The notes beneath the pieces were generated by a model. It had not been told where the DNA came from, did not search any database, and saw nothing but the letters and a program-made list of their open reading frames with translations. Both the position numbers and the translations under genes were made by a program. 64,000 nucleotides of DNA. Source: Chamaea fasciata. Lineage: Eukaryota > Chordata > Aves > Passeriformes > Sylviidae. How positions within the stretch are numbered: the stretch's first letter is position 1; the number at the start of each line of letters is the position of its first letter. Positions 1 to 10,000 of the stretch are shown piece after piece. Location of the stretch: assembly GCA_029207755.1 (NCBI GenBank), contig JARCOQ010000002.1, positions 91,983,087 to 92,047,086 of the forward strand, given 5' to 3'.

Positions 1-106
1 CTGTCTCAAGGATATGGCTTAGTGGTGGACTTGGCAGTGATGGGTTAATGACTGGACCCAAGGATCTCACAGGTCTTTTCCAACCTAATGGCTCTGTGAT
101 TCTAGG
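1..106 (+). mobile_element. CR1 LINE, 3' end, cut by window start
   Basis: This is the 3' terminus of a CR1 non-LTR retroposon in plus orientation. The stretch reads through the characteristic CR1 tail words: GTGGTGGACTTGGCAGTG, then AGGTCTTTTCCAACCTAATG, then the terminal TGTGATTCTAG that corresponds to the ATTCTATG-type octamer ending CR1. CR1 has no poly(A) tail and its copies are usually truncated at the 5' end, so a short 3' piece is the usual form. The 5' part lies outside the window. Confidence 0.93.
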
Positions 107-1080
107 GATTGCTGTAGACCACTTGCACTGGTTTTCAGGGTAGGCCTGCAATGTCTGCTGCACAGCGGTGGAGTGTTCAGAAAGCAAACTTGCTTTCTGA
201 TTTTCTCGCTTGCTAGCAAACTGGCTCTTGAGAATCAGTTAATGATAGATCGTATATCTGAAGTTGGCACTGCATTGTGGATTCCAGCCATAGCATTAAG
301 AGCCTTTAAAGGTTGAGTAGCTATTACGGATCTATAAAACATTATTGAATAGCAATTTATTCCACAAAACCAAAATGATACAAGCAGAAACTGTATTCAT
401 TACATAAACAGCACTCTTCCACAAACAGGACTGACATTCTATAAGCAGCACACATGTAGGAATGAGAATTTTATAAAACAAACCATGAAAGGAACAAACT
501 GTTACAGTCTGATGTAATTTCAGTAATTCTGTAGTGGGGAATTTCCACCCACTATGTGTGAAAGGAAAAGTACACACAGTCCTGCACACTCATTATGTTT
601 TTACTTCTTTGATAGTGACAAGCATTTTAGTGGGTGAAATGATGACTTTGTGTCCTTTCTGGTATTCCTTGACCACTCACAGAGGGTCATTGATTCCTAA
701 AGTTAGGAAGAAGAAACTTTGTATTTTGATAATTATTATGAATTCTAATTGGAAGAAAAATGACACTTTAATTTAAAAAGACCCACAAATACTGAACAGT
801 TATTTAATTGAGGTGTTTTTTTCCTTTAGCAGTAAAACATAAGCTCATTGGGAGGAAGATTGCATGATAGCTTACAGTCGATTTCCTTCAGACAGCAGTA
901 ATGGAAACTGTCCTTTTGAATATAATTACATATGTGAACAATCAGGGAAATCTGCCTAAGGTTTCACTGCTGGGAAGTTAATCTTTCATCTTTTCAAATA
1001 TTTATTTATAGATCCAGATCAGTTACAGGAAGAACAGCAGCAGCTATGGTCTCAATGTTTACATTAATTGCTAGAAAAGT
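107..1080. other. AT-rich sequence without recognised features
   Basis: I see no repeat family, splice-supported exon or RNA gene here. Open frames of 80-85 codons on both strands near 332-776 overlap one another and resemble nothing I know. They are of a length expected by chance. Confidence 0.6.
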
Positions 1081-1119
1081 ATACATGTATATGTATATAT
1101 ACACACACAAACACACATA
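1081..1119. repeat. Mixed TA/CA microsatellite
   Basis: A run alternating ATGTATATGTATATATA and ACACACACAAACACACA. It is an imperfect dinucleotide repeat that changes from TA-type to CA-type and is likely length-polymorphic. Confidence 0.85.
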
Positions 1120-1327
1120 ACAGTATTCCAGACATACAACAGAAACTTCTGTATTGCTAAAACTAAAATCAAGCTCATAGTTTCCATTTCCAGTTTTGAA
1201 CTACTTTTGTGTTATGCTGCACATTTTACTGACTTATTAGGTTCAAGCACTGCTTGTCATTCAAATTTATGTTATTCATACAAACAAGTCTGAACGTCAG
1301 ATATTAGAAGGTCATTTTTTGGCCCTC

Positions 1328-1712
1328 CACTTCTGGAAAGATGTGAACCAGTTGGAAAGAATCTGGAGGAAAGTAACAGAAATGAGTAGAGGTCCAGAAA
1401 ACATAACCCATGTGAAAAGATTAAAGGTACCAAGGTTGTTTAGTCTAGAGAGGAGCAGAGAGAGGGTGAAAATTTTAAGTTTTCATATATCTAATAAGCA
1501 GCTCTGCTTACCTATTCCCAAGCAGATGGCTGATAAAGCAAGAAGGAATGATCTTAAACTGTGCTAAGTGAGAGACAGATGAGATGTTAGGAAATACACT
1601 GTAATGGTATGGCAAGACAAGCCCTGGAAGAGTGCTGAAAATTTGATCATCTGGAGATTTGAAAGAGCAGGTTAGAAAAACATCAGCCAAGAAACATTGG
1701 AAGGGGGGTAGC
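1328..1712 (+). mobile_element. Old CR1 LINE fragment, ORF2 C-terminal region
   Basis: A degraded plus-strand CR1 piece covering the end of ORF2. The translation includes LERIWRKVTEM, then RLFSLERSRERV, which matches the CR1 ORF2 C-terminal pattern LERVQRRATKM ... LGLFSLEKRRLRG that follows the reverse transcriptase domain. Downstream DNA words such as AAGAAGGAATGATCTTAAAC and GGAGATTTGAAAGAGCAGGT also match CR1 3' sequence. Frameshifts and stops interrupt the frame, so the copy is dead. Divergence is greater than in the other CR1 pieces here, which suggests an older insertion. The boundaries are approximate. Confidence 0.85.
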
Positions 1713-2231
1713 GGAAGGAATGAAAGGGTTGAACTAGGCAATCTTTTGAAAATTCCTTGTTTTTGGATTACACTACTTCATATCCTGGACTGTTATAGTA
1801 TCTTTGCTACCTTTCCAGACACTCAAGATAGCCTGGAGACAGATGTCATTTTCCAGATCAAAATGCACTAGTGGAAAAGGTTACATTCCCATATTGTTGC
1901 ATGCAGTGGGAGCATGCCATTTCTTCTGTCATTCCAGTCAGCTACCAGAGTGGCTTAGATGGACACTCCAAAACCATTTCAGTAAAAATAACTAAATTAG
2001 TAAAGATCTTTTTGAGGTGTGTATGCAAATCTGGCTATCTCATATGACTGAGCAGCACTTTTCAGGAGTTCTCCAGCAAGATCAGTGATAAGGAGGAGGT
2101 GAGTCTGGGCTGTTTGACTGAAGCACATTTTCTGCATCCCTCTTAAGATTTTGCAGACATTGGTCATAATTTCCCCTACTAATCTTGGTGCTTTCCCACC
2201 TGCCATATTTTCTTCAAGGAACAAATATCTT
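1713..2231. other. No recognised feature
   Basis: Sequence between two CR1 fragments. Some of it could be further degraded CR1, but I cannot align it by eye. Nothing else is visible. Confidence 0.5.
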
Positions 2232-2388
2232 TCCCATCCTTGAAAGTGCTCAAGGAAAGGTTGGGTGAGAATTTGAGCTATCTCATCTGTTGGAAGGTGT
2301 CCTTGTCCATGTCAGTGCGTGTTGGAACTAGATGATCTTTAAGACCCATTCCAACCCAAACTATTCCATTTTATCATTCATGCATCAT
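2232..2388 (+). mobile_element. CR1 LINE 3' end
   Basis: A plus-strand CR1 3' end. It carries TTCCCATCCTTGAAAGTGCT, then GTTGGAACTAGATGATCTTT, then CCATTCCAACCCAAACTATT, the ordered words of the CR1 3' untranslated region, and it ends in a decayed ATTCTATG-type tail. It belongs to a different subfamily from the piece at the window start, judged by the GGAACTAGATGATCTTTAAG core. It is truncated at the 5' end and non-coding. Confidence 0.93.
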
Positions 2389-4509
2389 GGGTTGTACCCC
2401 TGAGATCTTTTACCAGACATAAACTTAATATATGTTAGGATAAGTTACAGTCAGTGCAAGGTGTCTCAGAAAGAAATGGGCAAAGTAGATAATGTTTTAT
2501 CATTGTTTCAAATATCATGTCTGTTTTGATATATTGCCTTTGTGGCAAACTGGGTCCATCGTTCAGGAACTGACAGCGTGAAGCTGATAAGACATTACAC
2601 ATTACAAAATCAGTCCAAGAAGTTTTATAGTGGCAACTGGCATGACCTCCTGTTCTCAACAGCCTGTTAATATTTGGAGGGTAATTTGGACATCTCAGTT
2701 CTTTGCTATCTGCAACTCAGGATATAACTTTAGAGTCTGTGGAAGAATACAGAAATTATTAATACACTGATCGAACAGTACTTCTCAGATTCTTACACTG
2801 AGACATCAAAAGGACTTAGAGGTTGTGTACTTCACCTTTTGATGCCTGTATTTGGGTCAGACTATTAGACCATGTCAGCTACCTGGCCCTTCTCTTCAGC
2901 AATCTCAGACTGGAGCGGGTTCAAATGCCTATGACCCAAGCAGAAAGCCACAGCAGCTGGCTGGGAGGGGACATTGTTGACATTGCCCTCTCCATCTCTT
3001 GCTACTTCTGGCAAGGTAAGAGTTCTCACCTCCTCTAGTTTTGAAACGAAAGTAAGGGAAATATTTGGGACTGTGAATTTTGAGGAAGACAACTGAAGAA
3101 GCTGTACTCATCCCAGAATACAAGACAAAAAACTTCACCCAAAACCCCTTGGATGCCTTAGCTGTGTCCAGATTGTGGTGTGCTCATTTAAAGTATCACC
3201 TGGTCTGGCTTCATTGAAGGAAGCAATATTTTGCAGGACTGGAGGTAAAATGCTGATGAAAGATTTTGAAAGGATTGTATCTTAGTTAATGGATGTGTTT
3301 TTTTAGAGACTATCTAAAAGAGAGTGGGGCAGAGCTGAGTTCTTGACAAGAATAATCTTTGTATTGCACAGATATTTTTTTAAGGATCTCATGAAAGTAG
3401 GATTTAGCTATTGTTCAGGAATATATTGCAGACTGATAAGCCTGAGTCTGTAACTGCTAAGAGGTTGAAATTTTCTTCTGTTTTTTAGACCTTGCATCCA
3501 TCTGCCACATCTCTTGTTCTACCTTGCATTTCTGGACCCTCTAAAAATCCCAGGTGTGTATAAGCATGACTCACACAACCTCCATCTGCTCTGTGATCCA
3601 TGTAGGGCATAAGTACCTTTTATCACTGTCATGAAGCCAAAGGGCTCCCTTTGAACTAAACATGCTTTTTGTGTGGGCGTAATGCCATCTTTTAAGGATA
3701 CTGCCATCTAAAGATTTTATTGCATTTCCATAAGACTGTTTGGATGATGCGGAGTGGCATTAAGCTTTGTGTCCTTATAAAAAACCAGTAATGTAATGGA
3801 AGATGAAAATGGGTTCCAAAAAGCCAAACTTTTTACAAGAGATCCTCAAGATTTAGAATTGTCATGGACTATAGCACAACCATGATAACCTTGATTTAAA
3901 GATTTGAATTTTCTATTTTTCTCCATGTTATTTTTGATCCTTCATTTTCTAAAGATACTTTGCTAGTTTAGCAGTAGACACTGTATAGAGTTCCACCCTT
4001 CGGTGTGGGCTATCTACTTTTAAAAGCAACTGCACCCAAAGATGCATTTCATCCAGACGAGAGGTTGAAATCCCTGCCAGATACTGCATAACACTAATGA
4101 GGGTCAATAGAGTTTGTTCAGAAATAGCTCTAAAAATGGAAGCTAGTACCAGTCTGTAAGTCCTCAGTTCACAGGCTTACCTACGGTTTATAGATTTACT
4201 CATATTAATCTAAGGGAAATTAACAAGATATTTAAAATTATATCCACAGTTTCTTTCAAATAGTTTCTTCCATATGTAAAGAAGTTCTGGAAACACTGTA
4301 TGACAAGACAGGACTTAGAAATCAATGGCAAAATGTATGTGGCACAGGAAATTAGTAAAACTATTATTCAGAAGGAAATTATTTTGCATGTGTACTGGTC
4401 AGAATAGAAATATTTACCCAAGCAAACCCCACTACCTAGAAACAGTTTCAACTAAAACATTTCAGCAACACAGCCAAGGAGTAAGTGACTTCAGAAAATA
4501 AGAAGTAAC
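2389..4509. other. No recognised feature
   Basis: Two kilobases of ordinary AT-rich DNA. Short open frames at 2435-2659, 2865-3138 and 3519-3707 overlap in different frames and show no domain. I see no repeat family. Confidence 0.55.
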
Positions 4510-4537
4510 TTTTTTTTTTTTAGGAAAGCCAGCACCT

Positions 4538-4635
4538 TTACTTGAAAGATTTTAATAAACTTTCACTAGCATAAAACTTGCTCACGGGAAGAGGCTTGTA
4601 AGGCGTGTTTTGTACGATGAGCAGCCTTCTCCTGG
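4538..4635 (-). other. Weak terminal-exon candidate
   Basis: On the minus strand, a pyrimidine-rich stretch (CCCCTCCCTGCCCTC) leads to TTGCAG, after which a frame of about 32 codons stays open to a TAA at 4540-4538. The encoded C-terminus would contain LLIVQNTPYKPLPVSKFYAS. An ATTAAA on the minus strand overlaps the coding end, and a 12-base T run on the plus strand (4510-4521) lies just downstream on the minus strand. I do not recognise the peptide. Such short splice-plus-frame combinations arise often by chance in 64 kb, so this is only a pointer. Confidence 0.12.
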
Positions 4636-5747
4636 CTGCAATTTTTGAGGGCAGGGAGGGGGAACAATTGCAACATTCCTTGTAGTGTCACCATTCACAC
4701 TTCAAACGGGACATATATGGGAACAAGAATAACACTGGTGCTGTTCTGAATGTGTATTAGAAAGCACCAAAGTGAATATAATTTATCCCCATGGCATCCA
4801 GATGCTGTGGAAACCGACCTCATATGAGCCAGGATGTTTCTTTTATGATTGAAATTCTTTTTCTTCTGGCCCACATGAAGCATATGAATACCACCAAGGG
4901 AGAATTCACATATAAACTACCAAATGCTTCTCAGCAATTTCAAACCTTTTCTGAAGTGACAGTAATATTTATATGATCCCTGTGTACATTTTCAATCCTT
5001 TATATGCTTCAAGAAGATACAGAAAACTCTTTTATGTAATAACTTATGTAAAGTTTTGTCTGTGACATTGTACACAAAACCAGATTGCATTGTACTTCCA
5101 CTGGATGGAGAAATGTCCAGGACAGAGGGTGTAATGAAGATACTATTTCCCTACAGAGTGACTAATTAGAAGGCTCTGAAAGTTCTTAGAATCTTCCTTA
5201 AGGGTTTAAACAACCTTTTATTATCTCTTTTTTGTCATGGTTCTCAATATCAAATGGTTGCCACTTGTGAGAAGGAAAAGTAGATAATTTATATGCTAAA
5301 GGGAGTATAAGGTAGTTATGTTGTTTGAAGTCTACTTGAGGTGCAAAGTTTAATTTACCTGTTTTTTAGAAAAGAGAGTGGCTGCATTGAAGACTGAGTT
5401 TTATGTAATACACCTAGATTTCATTGAGCACCAGCTCAGATTTGATCAGCTTTCTGGTATTTTTTCAGAGGCAAATTAACCAAGCCACTAGAACAATCTC
5501 AGTCCTCCCATGAAGTTTCTGAGGCTGAGTTCTGTTGGTTCGCTTTGTGTTGCAGAAGACAGACATTAACTCTCAATCACTCATCATCTTCCAGCTGTGT
5601 CCTTCAGTTTCTTCACAAATCTAAAAATAATCTTACTGTGTTGAAGCTTAGAAAACTCTTCTATAAAAGTGTTTCTTGTTAGCAGATGACTAATCCTTGC
5701 CATCTCTGCCTTCCTGTGCTATGAGGAACTTCAAAAAATGGTAAAAT
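4636..5747. other. No recognised feature
   Basis: AT-rich sequence up to the start of the next CR1 piece. One 61-codon frame and one 62-codon frame lie on opposite strands near 4.7-5.0 kb without recognisable content. Confidence 0.55.
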
Positions 5748-6270
5748 TATTTGGGTAGGAAGGAATCTTAAAGATAATCTAGTTCCAGCCCCCTGACAGG
5801 TAGCTCAGAGGCCCATTCAACCTGGTCCTGAACACTTTTAGGTGTTCATCCACAACTTCTCTGGGCAACCTGTTACTGTGTCTTACCCTCACAGCAAAGA
5901 CTCTCTTCCTAATAACTCACCTAAACATCCACTCTTTCAGTTTGAAGCCATTCCCCCTTGTTCCATCACTACATGTCTGTAAACAGTCCCTCTTCAGTTT
6001 TGCTGTAGACCTTCTTTAAGTACTGGAAGGCTGCTATGAGGTCACCCCAGAGTCTTTTCTCCAGGCTGAAAAAACCCAGTTGTGTTAATCTTTGTTTATA
6101 GGAGAGACACTCCATCTATCTAATCATTTTGGTGGGCCTCCTCTGGACTCATTCCCCCAGGTCAGTGTCCTACCTGTGCTGGGGACTGCAGAGTTGCATG
6201 CAGTATCTCAGGTAGTGTCTGATGAGAGTGGGGTAGAGGGGCAGAATCACCTCTTTGAGTGTACTTCCTC
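5748..6270 (-). mobile_element. CR1 LINE fragment, 3' half of ORF2 and 3' UTR
   Basis: A minus-strand CR1 insertion. Read on the plus strand it gives the reverse-complement CR1 words in order: AAAGATAATCTAGTTCCAGC, CACAACTTCTCTGGGCAACC, CCATTCCCCCTTGTTCCATC, TCTTTTCTCCAGGCTGAAAA, GGCCTCCTCTGGACTCATTC and GGGGCAGAATCACCTCTTTG. The element's 3' end is at about 5748 and it fades out near 6270 through 5' truncation or divergence. The plus-strand 83-codon frame at 6092-6343 is an antisense shadow of this element, not a gene. Confidence 0.93.
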
Positions 6271-6371
6271 TTGTACTGCCTGTATTTTCTTATGTCTCAA
6301 TGCGGCAACATTTGCATTCACAAGAATTCTGATTTTTCACTAACTACTGCAGCTGCATTGATGGCAGCAGT

Positions 6372-6396
6372 TTGTGTGTGTGTGTGTGTGTGTGTA
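6372..6396. repeat. (GT)n microsatellite
   Basis: About twelve uninterrupted GT units directly after a TTT. It lies just downstream of the CR1 fragment and is likely length-polymorphic. Confidence 0.95.
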
Positions 6397-6554
6397 TAAA
6401 TACTTGGGGGAAAAAAGTGACTGCCATTCTTAATGCTCTGGAACACTTTGACAATGATAGCTGCATATTTATTTTCCTTGAGGTTGATCAACAGCTATTG
6501 GCAAGGTGTAGGGATGGATTGCTTCTGTCAGCCCAGATGGTGCTCAAAGTAGAG

Positions 6555-6560
6555 TTTATT
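6555..6560 (-). promoter_or_regulatory. AATAAA hexamer on minus strand
   Basis: TTTATT on the plus strand reads AATAAA on the minus strand, about 150 bases past the stop of the 106-codon minus-strand frame. It would suit a poly(A) signal for that frame. The hexamer is common in AT-rich DNA and no clear GU-rich element follows, so the link is speculative. Confidence 0.15.
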
Positions 6561-6711
6561 CAATGATATTTTAAAAATATTTACACAAATGTTTTCTTAC
6601 AAGTTATGAGAATAACATTTTGTGTTGACTACAGTCTATGCCTTTCCTTCAAAGGCTGTGTTTGGTAAAGGCCACTCTTCTTTCCTGTTTTAACTCCCTC
6701 ATTTCCCTGTT

Positions 6712-7032
6712 TCAAAAGTCTCTGTCCGAGCAGCTCAGGGGTAGGCTACAGGTCTTGCTTTGGATTCTATCACACCCAGCAGCCTTCATGAAGTTATTTC
6801 CCCAAAGAGGATGAGCAGAGCAGAGCATGGGCCCACAGGCTGGCTGCTCCAGTTTACGCTTAAGCAGCTGTTTGCAGCGAATTAAGATGCCAAAGTGCAA
6901 AGCCTGTGTTTTCTGCGGAGTTTCTTCTGTGACACTGTTGGTGACCACCAGCAGAAAAAGAAGCAGGTACAGAATAGAGAAGACCCATAACGTCTTTAGT
7001 GACTTCAGCAGTTGATCAGTGAACGTGATCAT
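6712..7032 (-). CDS. Unrecognised 106-residue frame with one hydrophobic segment
   Basis: An open frame starting MITFTDQLLKSLKTLW. Residues about 14-32 are a continuous hydrophobic run (WVFSILYLLLFLLVVTN), which would act as a signal anchor or single membrane span after a short, mildly basic N-terminus. A basic patch (RCKQLLKRK) follows, then a cysteine-containing tail. I do not recognise a family. The local base composition is richer in GC than the flanks, and a minus-strand AATAAA lies downstream. Against it, frames of this length are expected many times by chance in 64 kb, and no promoter or intron structure is visible. I treat it as a possible but unproven small gene. Confidence 0.15.
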   Translation of the reverse strand: MITFTDQLLKSLKTLWVFSILYLLLFLLVVTNSVTEETPQKTQALHFGILIRCKQLLKRKLEQPACGPMLCSAHPLWGNNFMKAAGCDRIQSKTCSLPLSCSDRDF

Positions 7033-10000
7033 CTGCCAGAGTGGCTGTAGTCAGAGCTGCCAGTATAGATGTATCTGGGCATGCTGTGAAGTAGCTGCCT
7101 TGGATACAGCCCGACAAATAGCTGAGGCAGCAGGAGGTTCAGTGCAGGCCACACTTCCAGTTATTTATTCAGCTTCTCCCATGGTTTGCATAACCCAGGC
7201 TGAGAGCTGTGCTGCCATAGCTACGCAGTAACATCACTCCTGCAAGTTTAGAGTTAGTTTGGGCTTGTGTGCATGAGTTCCAGCCATGGCTCCACACAAA
7301 CAGACCAGCTCTGCCCTTATTTGTTTGTTTCAATTCCCCAATGGGATCTTCAGACACTGCTGCAATAGAAATAATAATGAATAATTAATAACTTCTGCTG
7401 AATCATTTGAAAACTATTCACTGTGCAGTTGATGTTTATTTATTAGTGCAGAGTAGATGATGCAACAAAAGACAGCAAACAAAATGAGCTGTGGAGTGTT
7501 TTGCTTCAATTTATTCTACGTTTTCTTCTGGGGATAATTATGTCTTAAAATAAAAGCAAATTATGTGCATTTGTGGTTGGAAAGGTTCCCCTTGCCTCTA
7601 AAAGTAGCTTTGTTTATTAGTCTTGGTATTATTTTACTATTAATAAAATGCTGATAAAGTGTCTGAAGAGAGGTGAATTTTTCAAAAATAGAGTTATGAG
7701 ATGTCAGAATTGGGTATGTTCTGTCCTTCTGTCAATATTTCTATGTTCTTTTGGCATAAATTCATGTCAGTTTCCATCTTTGAGCCCAAAACAGCTAGAT
7801 GGAGCTCTTTGCTCTCTAATTAACAGGAAACCATCTTAAAGAACTAATTTAAAATCTTTGGACCAATCTGCCAATGAAAATTCTCTCATTTTTAAAAAAT
7901 AAGATAGCTCTTAGTAAGAGCTATGTAGGGAGGTTTTGCAAAATTAGACTCAAAGTCTTAGATTGCAAAGGTGTTAATAATAAGCCTGTGAACAGAGCTG
8001 ATTCTGCAGTGCGTGGACCGGCAAAAACAAAAACGAAAAAGAAACAGAATGAAATATAGCTCAAAGATTTCCTGTCAAGCAGTAACTCTGTCATATACAC
8101 ATATAGATACAAATATTGAATTAGATTATATAATGAACTTTCTCTGATTAAATGAACCTAGACATATGCCAAGTTTATTCGTTAGTGAAGATAGCTAAGG
8201 TGCTGCTTGTAAGTTGTACTGAACTAAGCCAGGTAGAGGTTCTATGATCTAACATGGTTATCTTTCCTTCTGTCAACCCTCAGGAAATAAAGATAAATGA
8301 GAATGAAGAACTATTTGCTTTAAAAATATTCACAGTAAAGATACTCATAATTTATATACATTTAATTTGTTATCACATTTTGGGAAAGGTAACTAATAAA
8401 CATAGATATGAGGATGTTTGGTCTTTGTTTTGCTTTGCAATTCACACAGTTATACTGGCTTTACACTGAAAATGCTCAGAACTGGTGGAAGATTTTCACA
8501 CTGGTAGGAGAAGCTGAAAATAAACTATATCATGTAATTGCAAATATCACAAACCACTAATGAAACTCCACTCCTGAAACTGTGCTTCTGTCAGCCACTA
8601 AGGCGTCCTGGTTATTACAGAAACACAACAGAGCTGTCTGCTTCTCCTTTGTTCTCCCCTTCCTGGTCTATCAACACTGTGAGCTAGCAGAGGGAACAGA
8701 GTTGCACTGACACTTTGTGACACCCATGAATCACCTCAACTTCAGAGCGCACAAGCATTTTCCAGAGGCTACCCTGACCTCCTGCTCATTATTCTATGAC
8801 TTGGACCTGGTTTTCCTGGGCAGCCAAAGGATGCTGGAATACTCGCTTCCCTTAAGTACCTCCATTGCCACGGCCCATGATGGAAGACTCCAAAGCAGAC
8901 TTTGGGATTTTCTCAGCTGTCCATGGCACTGTGCACCTGATGGAATCTGCCTGAGCTGTATAATTCAGTCTCATGATATTACAGTCAGCCACAACTTTTG
9001 TTCCTCTTCACCTGTTCAGCTCCATCTAGCAACAGTTTTTGTTTCACTGCCACACAGGAAAGCTATTACAGGATCTCGCTGCAGGATTAGAAACTTTCTA
9101 CTTTCCCAATATAACTTACTGCTAGCCTACTTTATCTCATACAAGTATACCTGAAAGCTTAACTAGGTCCTCCCTGATGCTAATGGAATAGAGTCATGCT
9201 GTGGCTACATTAGCAAATTAATTGCAGTAATACAACTGAATTGGTAGGCAAAAGCAGTCATTGATGACACCCTTGTGTTATATCCTTCACAGGCACTTTG
9301 GAGTCATATCACTTGAGATATGATTTTTTTTTCAGCTGAATACCTCCACTGCATGTGTGATTCAAAATTTTCCAAAGGAAATCTGTGCTTCAGATTTTTC
9401 CCTCCTGGATCTTGGGCTCCTGTAGAAAGTGCCACTCTGTTTGCCTGCCTCATGCAGATAAATACCACTACTCACAGCCACAGTTTCCTCCTAGTATTAT
9501 CTATCTAACATCAAACACATGAAAATATCACCTCTGTTCCTGCTTATGCTGTGCCAGACACCACCTGCATCTCTGTCCACTTCCCTCCTCACAGCCTGCA
9601 CAGCATTTGCTGCACGGTGCTGCAGTCCCAGAGTGAATTCTGTGGCTTCAGCAGGTACACCAGCAGGACAGCAACCAGAAACTGACACTAGTGTGCCCAG
9701 ATTTCTGTCTGATGGTTTTGCCCAGGTTTACTGATGTTGAATTGAGACTACTGGGACTGTGTCACCTTTGGGACGACTAGCAGCAGGTATGATATCTTCC
9801 ACTGCAGTTATACACCATCAAGAATCTCTCCTGTGAGCTGGCTTCAGAGTCTTGACATCCTGACATGTAATTTTGCAAGCTAATATCTGCATTCAGAAAA
9901 GCAACTGTAACCCTAAGGAACTTTACAAACTTTAAAGCGTGGTCTGTGGCTGATTGGCATGGGATGGACAAGCCCACCATAGGCAGGGTGCAGTGAAGCT

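Noticed and set aside
2910..2930. GGGTTCAAATGCC, similar to a tRNA B box
   Set aside because: No A box, acceptor stem or cloverleaf can be built around it.
6092..6343. 83-codon plus-strand frame
   Set aside because: It is the antisense shadow of the minus-strand CR1 fragment.
8717..9154. 145-codon plus-strand frame
   Set aside because: Length is within chance for 64 kb in six frames, with no motif, splice or promoter support.
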